Positions 1 to 4,909 of a DNA stretch of 7,390 bases are shown piece after piece. Position 1 is the first letter of the stretch; each line of letters begins with the position of its first letter. A model generated the notes under the pieces. It searched no databases, had not been told where the DNA came from, and worked only from the letters and a program-made list of their open reading frames with translations. The translations under genes were made by a program, and so were the position numbers. This DNA is from Promethearchaeota archaeon (GTDB taxonomy: Archaea > Asgardarchaeota > Lokiarchaeia > Sigynarchaeales > SOKP01): NCBI GenBank assembly GCA_016839655.1, contig JAEOTW010000017.1, forward strand, positions 1 through 7,390. Direction: 5' to 3'.

Positions 1-1049
1 GTAGCAATTTAAAAATCTCATTAATTACTAGATATTCAGAATGTCACAGCAATTCGAACAGCTTCAAAATCCATCAAATTAACCGATTTAGTGGATCTAT
101 TTTAGGGAAAGTCTACTTTTATTTAATGTCCTTTTTTAAAATGGTTAAAATACATAAGGTTGAACACATCGACTTGATAAACATTCATACTTTTTCTTAT
201 AGTATAGTAACACCTCTTCTTCTAAGACTCATTTTTAAAATTCCTATACTAATGAAAATTCCGATAGATTTTAGGAGTCACGTTCAGGATGTCTTTCTAA
301 TGAAGAAGTATACCACTTTAAAGAAACTTATCTGTTATAGCTGGTTAAAATTTCTTCAAAAATATCTCATCAAAAAGGTTGACTATATTAGAGTAATAAA
401 TAACCGAATGTTTGAAGAACTCAAGGAGTTAAAATATCCTAAAACCCGTATTTTAAGAATTCCGAATGGAATTAGGCTAGATAAGTATAGTGAAATAGAA
501 AAAAAAGCCCATGAAGGTATCGTATATGGATTTGTAGGGAGACTTTCGCAATTTAAAAATCTTAGATATATGTTAGTGGAGTTTAAAGATTATTTCAAGA
601 TATGTACTTTAGATAAATTATTTATTTTTGGCGAAGGTCCAGAATTAACACATATACATAATTTTATTGAAGAGAATGATCTATCTAACAATATATATCT
701 TTTTGGATATGAACGAAATAAAGAAAAAATTTACAATAATCTTGATGTTTTAATCGATCCATCACACGGTCAAGGAATTTCTAATGCTAACCTTGAAGCG
801 ATGAGCACTAACACATTACTTATTGCTTCAAAAGTGGATGGTAATATCGATTTAATAAGGGATGGTGAGACAGGCTTATTATTTGAGCCAAGAAATAAGG
901 GTGCATTATTAGAAAAACTACTCTATTTAAAAGATTCACCCTTACAAGCAAAAGCAATGACAGAAAAAGCTCGAAAATTGATATCAGAAACCTATGATAT
1001 TAAATCCATATCGCAAGAAATAATTAAGTTTATTTTTAATGGAAATTAG
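1..1049 (+). CDS. GT4-type glycosyltransferase, 5'-truncated by the window edge
   Basis: The reading frame is open from nt 3 to the TAG at 1047-1049 with no stop, so the ATG at 126 is internal and the true start lies left of the window. 348 residues are visible; GT4 enzymes usually have 350-400, so only a short N-terminal piece is missing. The C-terminal GT-B domain is clear (numbering from nt 3): the IPNG hinge at 153-156, FVGR..QFKN at about 177-186 opening the nucleotide-sugar domain, IFGEGPE at 208-214, and a late EX7E-like region ending in NLEAMS with Glu265. The first Glu of EX7E is Gln257 (codon CAA at 771-773). No signal peptide or clear membrane span is visible, as expected for a cytosolic or membrane-associated enzyme that transfers a sugar from a nucleotide donor to a glycan or lipid acceptor. 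Donor and acceptor cannot be told. It is followed after 8 nt by the SH3 gene, so they are probably co-transcribed. Confidence 0.88.
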   Translation, partial: SNLKISLITRYSECHSNSNSFKIHQINRFSGSILGKVYFYLMSFFKMVKIHKVEHIDLINIHTFSYSIVTPLLLRLIFKIPILMKIPIDFRSHVQDVFLMKKYTTLKKLICYSWLKFLQKYLIKKVDYIRVINNRMFEELKELKYPKTRILRIPNGIRLDKYSEIEKKAHEGIVYGFVGRLSQFKNLRYMLVEFKDYFKICTLDKLFIFGEGPELTHIHNFIEENDLSNNIYLFGYERNKEKIYNNLDVLIDPSHGQGISNANLEAMSTNTLLIASKVDGNIDLIRDGETGLLFEPRNKGALLEKLLYLKDSPLQAKAMTEKARKLISETYDIKSISQEIIKFIFNGN

Positions 1050-1052
1050 GTG
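1049..1052 (+). promoter_or_regulatory. GGTG ribosome binding site for the SH3 gene
   Basis: A GGTG core, the usual archaeal Shine-Dalgarno, overlaps the TAG stop of the glycosyltransferase and lies 5 nt before TTG at 1058. It supports the TTG start and translational coupling of the two genes. No ATG or GTG in that frame lies nearby. Confidence 0.6.
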
Positions 1053-1057
1053 TTATT

Positions 1058-1414
1058 TTGAAAAAAAAAGTAAAAGTGATCAAATCTCATCATTCAGATG
1101 TACTTATTCCTTTTCAAGTAGAAAACGGTGAGATTGTAAGTGGTAAAGAAAAACCTACTCAGTGGGAAGGATGGCTTTATTGCAGAAGTAAGGATGGAAT
1201 TTACGGTTGGGCTCCCAAAGCCTATGTTTCTCCAGTAAAAGATTCAATAGAAAAATACCAATTCGTCCGTGCTTATAATTCTTATGAGATTACAATATCT
1301 AAAGGGGAATTCGTCGAAGTAAAGGAAATAGAAAGCGGTTGGGCAGTAATCGAGGACAAAAATGGGAAAATTGGATGGATCCCTTTAGATAATCTTGATA
1401 TTGCGGAAAAATAG
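1058..1414 (+). CDS. small protein with two SH3-like domains
   Basis: 118 residues, with a TTG start chosen from the GGTG site 5 nt upstream. The protein is an internal duplication of a bacterial/archaeal-type SH3 fold. Unit one spans about residues 4-58, with its signature GWLYC...GIYGWAP at 38-53. Unit two spans about 66-116, with the matching GWAVI...GKIGWIP at 94-109. The repeated G-W-x(n)-G-x-x-G-W-x-P pattern is typical of the SH3 variant in small stand-alone proteins. There is no signal peptide, transmembrane segment or catalytic motif, so it is probably a cytosolic binding or adaptor protein; its ligand is unknown. It follows the glycosyltransferase by 8 nt and ends 6 nt from the 3' end of the convergent flavoprotein gene. 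Family assignment is fairly sure; its role is not. Confidence 0.8.
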   Translation: MKKKVKVIKSHHSDVLIPFQVENGEIVSGKEKPTQWEGWLYCRSKDGIYGWAPKAYVSPVKDSIEKYQFVRAYNSYEITISKGEFVEVKEIESGWAVIEDKNGKIGWIPLDNLDIAEK

Positions 1415-1420
1415 AAAAGA

Positions 1421-1840
1421 TTAGAAGAAACCTATTTGGTCTTGTAGGTTTCTAAACAATTCAGAGAGAGTAGGGTGTGCGTGGATTAACCTACGAAAAA
1501 TTGATAACCCAGTTGGTATGTGAATTAGAGGAACTATTTCATGAATCAGTAAATCTGCTCCTTCGCCGATGATATGGCAGCCTAAAATCTCATCCTCTCG
1601 ATATAGTAATTTTATTTTTCCCCGATTTATTTTCATTATATGTCCTCGCGAAGATTGTGAGTATTCAGTTTGAACAACTTTGTATTCTATCCCATCATTT
1701 CTTAATTCTTGTTCCGTTTTTCCAACTGAACCGATTGGGGGTTCCGTAAACACTGCGTATGGAATATTCTCAAAAGTAATTTGAGTTTTATTATTCTTAA
1801 ACATGTTATGAACTACGAGTTTCGACTCTCGTAAAGCCAT
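1421..1840 (-). CDS. C-terminal dimerization part of the interrupted flavoprotein
   Basis: 139 residues from ATG at 1840, in the same frame as the upstream piece and three codons after its TAA. It starts with MALRES, the helix that in intact relatives follows the second FAD motif, then the dimerization domain with FTEPPIGSVGKTE at residues 31-43 and IHAHPTLSE at 119-127. No Shine-Dalgarno is visible before the ATG, so independent initiation would depend on coupling to termination at 1850. It ends in GFF, the last codons lying inside an inverted repeat. Whether it is made as a separate chain is unknown. Confidence 0.6.
   Translation of the reverse strand: MALRESKLVVHNMFKNNKTQITFENIPYAVFTEPPIGSVGKTEQELRNDGIEYKVVQTEYSQSSRGHIMKINRGKIKLLYREDEILGCHIIGEGADLLIHEIVPLIHIPTGLSIFRRLIHAHPTLSELFRNLQDQIGFF
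1426..1453 (-). terminator. 9 bp stem-loop at the convergent gene ends
   Basis: AGAAACCTA at 1426-1434 and TAGGTTTCT at 1445-1453 are perfect inverted repeats around a 10 nt loop. On the minus strand the stem is followed by a T-rich tail (four- and five-T runs within 1405-1425), so it suits termination of the flavoprotein transcript. The stem lies inside that gene's last codons and 11 nt after the SH3 stop, so on the plus strand it could also block read-through, though no T-run follows there. Confidence 0.5.
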
Positions 1841-1849
1841 GTGAGTGAA

Positions 1850-1852
1850 TTA
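1850..1852 (-). other. in-frame TAA interrupting the flavoprotein
   Basis: The minus strand reads ...I-L-G-K-T, TAA, F-T-H-M-A-L-R-E-S. The residues on both sides continue the family alignment with no loss or gain, so a single codon was changed; a Leu TTA would fit and is one substitution away. TAA, TAG and TGA all end other genes in this window, so general stop reassignment is not indicated. Confidence 0.8.
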
Positions 1853-2770
1853 TGTTTTGCCTAGTATGTCTCCAATTGCATAAATGTTAGGATTAGAGGT
1901 TTGTAGAAATTTATTTACAATTATATTTCCTCTTGCATCAGTGTCGACCCCAGCTGCTTCGAGCTTAAGACCTTCGGTATTAGCGATAAATCCCGTCGAG
2001 ATCATCATTTTGTCTACTCTAACTTTTTTACCGTTATTAGTTTCCAGCAGGATTTTCCCAGAGGATTTCTCTACTTTTGATGTACGAGAATTAGAAATAA
2101 AGGTTATTCCATCTTGCTCGTAATAACTTTTTATTGCTAATGACACAGTCTCATCTGCTACAAATATAGGACGAGATCTTGTATCGATTATATAAACTTT
2201 GCTCCCTAAGCAGTTAAAAACATTAGCAAATTCTAAGGAAATAAATCCTCCACCTACAAACGCGATTGATTCGGGAACTTTATTCATATTAAATATCGTT
2301 TCATGAGTTATATAATCGACATTATTAATTCCTTCAATAGGAGGGATGAAAGGTTTTGTGCCAGTGGAAATTAAAAGTTTGTTCGCATTATAAACTTCAT
2401 TTCCAACTTTCACTGAGGATTCGCTTACACAATGACCTTTTTGTCTTAGAAAATCAATATTTTTAAATTCTTCCAATTGTTTTTCGTTGCCTTTAATCGC
2501 ATCTCGGACTAATTTGTGTGAATATTCCATCAATTTCTCAAAGTTTATTTTTACATTCTTAAGATCTACACCAAAATTCTCTGCTTTCAGAGCCGTTTTA
2601 TAAACTTTCGCAGCGTAAATCATTGCTTTAGCCGGAATGCAACCGTTTTCAATACATTTTCCACCTAAAGCGCTGTCACCTAATAATAACACTTTTTTTC
2701 CATAACTGGCAGCGATTTTAGCTGATGGGAATCCAGACGTACCTGCTCCAATAATTATTAAATCGTAAAT
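1850..2770 (-). CDS. N-terminal FAD/NAD-binding part of the interrupted flavoprotein
   Basis: 306 residues ending at TAA 1850-1852, holding both nucleotide-binding domains and the CIENGC disulfide. The frame is open up to a TAA at 2783-2785, but between that stop and the first Rossmann strand (YDLIII) there is no ATG, GTG or TTG. The codons are GAG GGA TTT CAA ATT. The first conventional start is GTG at 2692, which would delete the FAD GxGxxG motif and cannot give a working enzyme. ATT at 2768-2770, with GAGG eight bases before it, puts the start exactly where this family begins (M-x-x-D-hydrophobic). If this piece were made alone it would lack the dimer interface and the catalytic His-Glu pair. 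Confidence 0.65.
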   Translation of the reverse strand: MYDLIIIGAGTSGFPSAKIAASYGKKVLLLGDSALGGKCIENGCIPAKAMIYAAKVYKTALKAENFGVDLKNVKINFEKLMEYSHKLVRDAIKGNEKQLEEFKNIDFLRQKGHCVSESSVKVGNEVYNANKLLISTGTKPFIPPIEGINNVDYITHETIFNMNKVPESIAFVGGGFISLEFANVFNCLGSKVYIIDTRSRPIFVADETVSLAIKSYYEQDGITFISNSRTSKVEKSSGKILLETNNGKKVRVDKMMISTGFIANTEGLKLEAAGVDTDARGNIIVNKFLQTSNPNIYAIGDILGKT

Positions 2771-2782
2771 TTGAAATCCCTC
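2768..2782 (-). promoter_or_regulatory. Shine-Dalgarno plus ATT start candidate for the flavoprotein
   Basis: On the minus strand GAGGGA (2782-2777) is followed by six bases and then ATT (2770-2768), which opens the conserved N-terminus. The site is correctly spaced for initiation although the start codon is non-standard. An ATG-to-ATT change or a sequence error would look the same. Confidence 0.45.
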
Positions 2783-2801
2783 TTATCATTTAATTATGGG
2801 A

Positions 2802-2819
2802 AGTATTTAGAATAATACT
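2802..2819 (-). promoter_or_regulatory. dyad upstream of the flavoprotein gene
   Basis: AGTATT at 2802-2807 and AATACT at 2814-2819 form 6 bp inverted arms with a 6 bp spacer, 32-49 bp before the ATT start. The position would suit an operator near the transcription start, but in such AT-rich DNA it may be chance. Confidence 0.25.
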
Positions 2820-2908
2820 ATCATGTTGGTCATTTAAATTGATTGATTATTATCTATAATGTGCTCAGTATAGCTTGAAATTGAATTCACATTACTTCAA
2901 ATCACTCT

Positions 2909-2968
2909 TATCCTTGAAAAATTTGATGCAATTATCTTAATAAATGGATACTAATCCCATATAAATTA
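2909..2968 (+). repeat. dispersed intergenic repeat, copy 1
   Basis: Sixty bases align without gaps to 6584-6643 with 48 identities. The best blocks are TATCCTTGAAAAA, ATGCAATTA and AATCCCATAT. Weaker similarity extends left to about 2892 with one small gap (TCAAATCA against TCAAAATCA). Both copies contain a short GG(G)A/TCC inverted pair near the right end (GGAT-acta-ATCC here). This copy lies between two minus-strand genes and has no long ORF. Its function is unknown; it could be a small RNA gene, a binding-site cluster or a remnant of a small mobile element. Confidence 0.65.
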
Positions 2969-3046
2969 ATTATTTAAAAGAAATAGATAGTGGATAGGAA
3001 TGAATAGAGAATGAGAAAAGAAAACTCGAATGACTTCCATTAGAAA

Positions 3047-3064
3047 ATCTCGATCCGTAGAGAT
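3047..3064 (-). terminator. weak stem-loop downstream of the regulator genes
   Basis: ATCTC at 3047-3051 pairs with GAGAT at 3060-3064 across an 8 nt loop, about 40 nt after the stop of the second regulator gene. On the minus strand it is followed by TTTTCT. The stem is only 5 bp, so termination is possible but weakly supported. Confidence 0.3.
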
Positions 3065-3105
3065 ACTTCTTAATCTACTAACTTTAAATCTTTCTCTTCA
3101 AGATA

Positions 3106-3600
3106 TCACTTTATCTTCTCCATATCGTTTATTATAGATTTGATATGTGGGACACTTTGTAGATAGAAATTTACGATTTCAGAAATAGTTTTGAAATTTT
3201 CATACTGTTCAAATTCAGTATTATTTTCTTCAATTTGTTTTTTAATTTGTTTAAAACTTAATTCCCATTTTTTAACCACATTAAGAAATTCTGAGATATA
3301 AGGAAATAGGGATAATTTTGCAGATTTAATATGATAATGTGTTTGAGAACCTTTTGTAGGTTGTTTTTCAATATACCCTAAATATATAAGTCTATTTAAT
3401 TCTCGGGATATTTTACCAGTAGATAACCCAGTTAAATCTTTCAAATCCTTTTGAGTTAAAACTCTTCTTGTTAAAAAATAACCCAACACCAATAAACTGA
3501 TGGTATCTTTTCCAGAAAATAATCTTGAATTCATTATGAAGTTAATAATATCATCTTCAATTTTTTTTACCTTTGGATTGAAAATATCTATCTCTGTCAT
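3106..3600 (-). CDS. GbsR/MarR-family winged-helix regulator, downstream paralog
   Basis: 164 residues, ATG start at 3600, TGA stop. A predicted helical N-terminus (residues 9-45) leads into a winged helix-turn-helix at about 48-79 (LTQKDLKDLTGLSTGKIS, then LNRLIYLGYIEK), with a short wing around 80-92 (KGSQTHYHI). A long charged helical tail (95-164) is probably for dimerization. The pattern LTQ..L..L...S.G.IS..LN....G.IEK is that of GbsR-type MarR relatives, DNA-binding repressors or activators that respond to small molecules. It lies 18 nt after its paralog on the same strand, almost certainly in one operon, with no clear Shine-Dalgarno. The pair diverges from the corrinoid methyltransferase operon, which is the likely target. 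No metal- or cofactor-binding motif shows; the effector is unknown. Confidence 0.8.
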   Translation of the reverse strand: MTEIDIFNPKVKKIEDDIINFIMNSRLFSGKDTISLLVLGYFLTRRVLTQKDLKDLTGLSTGKISRELNRLIYLGYIEKQPTKGSQTHYHIKSAKLSLFPYISEFLNVVKKWELSFKQIKKQIEENNTEFEQYENFKTISEIVNFYLQSVPHIKSIINDMEKIK

Positions 3601-3618
3601 GGTTTATTTCAATTTAAA

Positions 3619-4110
3619 TTATTTGAGAGTCAATTCTAAATGACGGTCTAAAATATCTCCAAAATTTTGTAAATACTGCTTCATTTCTTTAATATTTTCT
3701 ATAAGAGTTTCTACATTTTTATTCTCTCGATATATTGCTAAATCCATCTCCTTAATCTTTAAAAATTCTATAAAGTTAAGTGCATGTTCTAAACTTAATG
3801 AGATACCGCGTTCAACATTAAAAATTGGGCTAGATAATGAATAACTAGTTATTTTTTTCCTTTTCCCCTTAATCAATTTCTTCTCCACCATTCCCATACT
3901 TAACATTGCGTTTAAATTTGTGGATATTGAACCTACGGAAATTTTGGATAGTTCATGTAATCGTTGTTGCGTGAGTGATCTATAAATAGATAAATATCCT
4001 GAAATAGCTGCAATTTTCGACGATTGTCCTCTTGATAAGCCATATTCTATAAAGAAGTCAATAACTTGCGCTTCGATTTCGCCGAATTTAGGGGTATGAT
4101 TTTCAACCAT
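3619..4110 (-). CDS. GbsR/MarR-family winged-helix regulator, upstream paralog
   Basis: 163 residues, ATG start at 4110, TAA stop. It has the same layout as its neighbour: N-terminal helices (9-44), a helix-turn-helix at about 46-77 (LTQQRLHELSKISVGSIS, then LNAMLSMGMVEK), a basic wing (KGKRKKITSYSL, 81-92), and a C-terminal helical region to 163. The shared spacing and residues show the two genes arose by duplication, but they have diverged strongly, which would allow different ligands or a heterodimer. It is the first gene of the minus-strand operon, 151 bp from the start of the corrinoid protein gene, so it can control both directions from the shared region. No Shine-Dalgarno is seen before the ATG; a TATA-like box about 40 bp upstream fits a short leader. 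Confidence 0.82.
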   Translation of the reverse strand: MVENHTPKFGEIEAQVIDFFIEYGLSRGQSSKIAAISGYLSIYRSLTQQRLHELSKISVGSISTNLNAMLSMGMVEKKLIKGKRKKITSYSLSSPIFNVERGISLSLEHALNFIEFLKIKEMDLAIYRENKNVETLIENIKEMKQYLQNFGDILDRHLELTLK

Positions 4111-4149
4111 AATAGGATTAATATCTTTCTATCTAAAAATTTTCTTATA

Positions 4150-4158
4150 CTTTTATAT
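4150..4158 (-). promoter_or_regulatory. TATA-like box of the regulator operon
   Basis: On the minus strand ATATAAAAG lies 40-48 bp before the ATG at 4110. Transcription starting about 25 bp downstream would leave a leader of some 15-20 nt. The region is AT-rich, so this is a candidate only. Confidence 0.4.
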
Positions 4159-4176
4159 TTTTCAAAAAATGTGAAA

Positions 4177-4190
4177 ATCTTTATAAAGAT
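4177..4190 (+). promoter_or_regulatory. perfect 14 bp palindrome covering the TATA box of the methyltransferase operon
   Basis: ATCTTTATAAAGAT equals its own reverse complement. It contains TTTATAAA, a near-ideal archaeal TATA box, 75-82 bp before the ATG at 4262, which would give a leader of about 50 nt. A dimeric MarR-type regulator bound here would compete with TBP. Related AAAGATA/TATCTTT words recur at 4122-4128 and 4186-4192, so the spacer may hold more than one site. Confidence 0.5.
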
Positions 4191-4261
4191 AGAGATTGAG
4201 ATAATATTCAAATTTTATTTATTGAAAAAATAATGTATCTGAAAAATAAAGAGTTGATGAA

Positions 4262-4903
4262 ATGACTCAAAATGTAATTTTAACAGACTTAAAGAAAGCT
4301 GTTCTTGAGGGTGATGACGAAATCGCTCAGGAACTTGCTCAGAAAGCTTTAAACCAGGGAATTAAACCAATAACTATTGTAAACCAAAGTGTCATCCCTG
4401 GAATTCAAGAAGCTGGAGAGTTATGGAAGCAGAACGAATATTTTCACACAGATATTATTTTATGTGCTGAAGCTTTCCGATTAGCTATGGAAATCATCGA
4501 ACCAAAGCTTATGGCCGGAGACAGAGGGACTTCAGGAAAAATAGTAATTGGAACGGTTGCGGGGGATATGCATAATTTAGGTAAAATCATGGTTAATGCT
4601 ACTCTTCGAGGAGGAGGTTTCGAAGTTATTGATTTGGGAGAAGATGTATCAAAGGAGGTCTTCATTAAAACAGTTAAAGAAGAAAAACCTGATATCTTGG
4701 GTTTAGGATGTTATATGACGACAACCATGCTCGAGATGAAAGAAATAGTCAAACATCTTGAAAATGAAGGATTGAGAAACAGTGTTAAAGTTTTAATTGG
4801 TGGAGTACCTTGTACTCAAGAATTTGCTGATGAAATAAAAGCTGATGCTTGGGGTAAAGACGCATTTGATGCCGTAGAAAAAGCGAAAGAGGTTATGGGG
4901 TGA
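4262..4903 (+). CDS. corrinoid (B12-binding) methyl-carrier protein, MtaC/MtbC-like
   Basis: 213 residues, the usual size. The N-terminal helical cap (about 1-85; LKKAVLEGDDEIAQELAQKAL, then VIPGIQEAGELW) is followed by a B12-binding Rossmann domain from about 93. The cobalt-binding signature D-x-H-x-x-G is present as DMHNLG at 102-107, with His104 the lower cobalt ligand. Further marks are LGCYMTTTM at 147-155, in the place of the usual Ser/Thr segment, and GGVP at 160-163. It carries a methyl group on cobalt between a substrate-specific methyltransferase and an acceptor methyltransferase, in the cytoplasm. The next gene, starting 6 nt later, is a UroD-type methyltransferase and the natural partner. 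Which methyl donor is used cannot be read from the carrier. No reductive activator or second methyltransferase is in the window. Confidence 0.93.
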   Translation: MTQNVILTDLKKAVLEGDDEIAQELAQKALNQGIKPITIVNQSVIPGIQEAGELWKQNEYFHTDIILCAEAFRLAMEIIEPKLMAGDRGTSGKIVIGTVAGDMHNLGKIMVNATLRGGGFEVIDLGEDVSKEVFIKTVKEEKPDILGLGCYMTTTMLEMKEIVKHLENEGLRNSVKVLIGGVPCTQEFADEIKADAWGKDAFDAVEKAKEVMG

Positions 4904-4904
4904 T
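4897..4904 (+). promoter_or_regulatory. GGGGTGAT ribosome binding site for the UroD-SCP2 gene
   Basis: A strong archaeal Shine-Dalgarno spans the TGA stop of the corrinoid protein gene and ends 5 nt before the ATG at 4910. It fixes the start of the methyltransferase and implies coupled translation of the two partners. Confidence 0.75.
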
Positions 4905-4909
4905 TTAAC

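Larger units (their letters stand above)
1421..2770 (-). pseudogene. dihydrolipoamide dehydrogenase-like flavoprotein, interrupted by one in-frame stop
   Basis: Read as one frame from 2770 to 1421, this encodes a complete class I pyridine nucleotide-disulfide oxidoreductase of about 449 codons, the family's normal length, broken only by a TAA at 1850-1852. Numbered from the ATT at 2770: FAD motif GAGTSG 8-13, redox disulfide C39-x4-C44, NAD(P) motif GGGFISLE 173-180, second FAD motif YAIGD 297-301, and the dimerization domain with HPTLSE (His432, Glu437), the usual His-Glu pair of the partner active site. Asp at the end of the second NAD-domain strand (YIID) suggests NAD rather than NADP. Such enzymes reoxidise a dithiol such as lipoamide with NAD+, but mercuric or other disulfide reductases share these motifs and no 2-oxoacid dehydrogenase or glycine-cleavage gene is adjacent. 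All catalytic residues are intact and there is no frameshift, so it may be a recent nonsense allele, an assembly error, a readthrough gene or two working pieces. The label pseudogene is provisional. Confidence 0.72.
2783..3105. other. intergenic region with a dispersed repeat and small dyads
   Basis: AT-rich stretch between the 3' end of the second regulator gene and the 5' end of the flavoprotein gene, both on the minus strand. It holds a dyad at 2802-2819, the first copy of a dispersed repeat at 2909-2968, and a small stem-loop at 3047-3064. I see no convincing protein gene or tRNA in it. The flavoprotein promoter must lie here; a TTTAAA at 2833-2838 is a weak TATA candidate. Confidence 0.6.

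Noticed and set aside
126..128. ATG as the start of the glycosyltransferase
   Set aside because: The same frame is open back to nt 3 and encodes plausible N-domain sequence ending in FYL just before this Met, so the start lies outside the window.
1850..1852. Stop-codon reassignment or pyrrolysine-type recoding
   Set aside because: The codon is TAA, not the pyrrolysine TAG or the selenocysteine TGA, and all three stops end other genes in the window. There is only one such case.
2690..2692. GTG as the start of the flavoprotein
   Set aside because: The in-frame codons before it encode the FAD-binding GAGTSG strand-helix that this family requires; starting here would remove it.
2890..2970. C/D-box small RNA at the repeat
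   Set aside because: A TGATG word occurs in copy 1 only (copy 2 has TCATG), and no properly placed C and D boxes are shared by both copies.
4215..4233. TTATTT/AAATAA inverted repeat in the leader of the corrinoid operon
   Set aside because: Low-complexity A/T arms in A/T-rich leader DNA; a 6 bp match of this kind is expected by chance.
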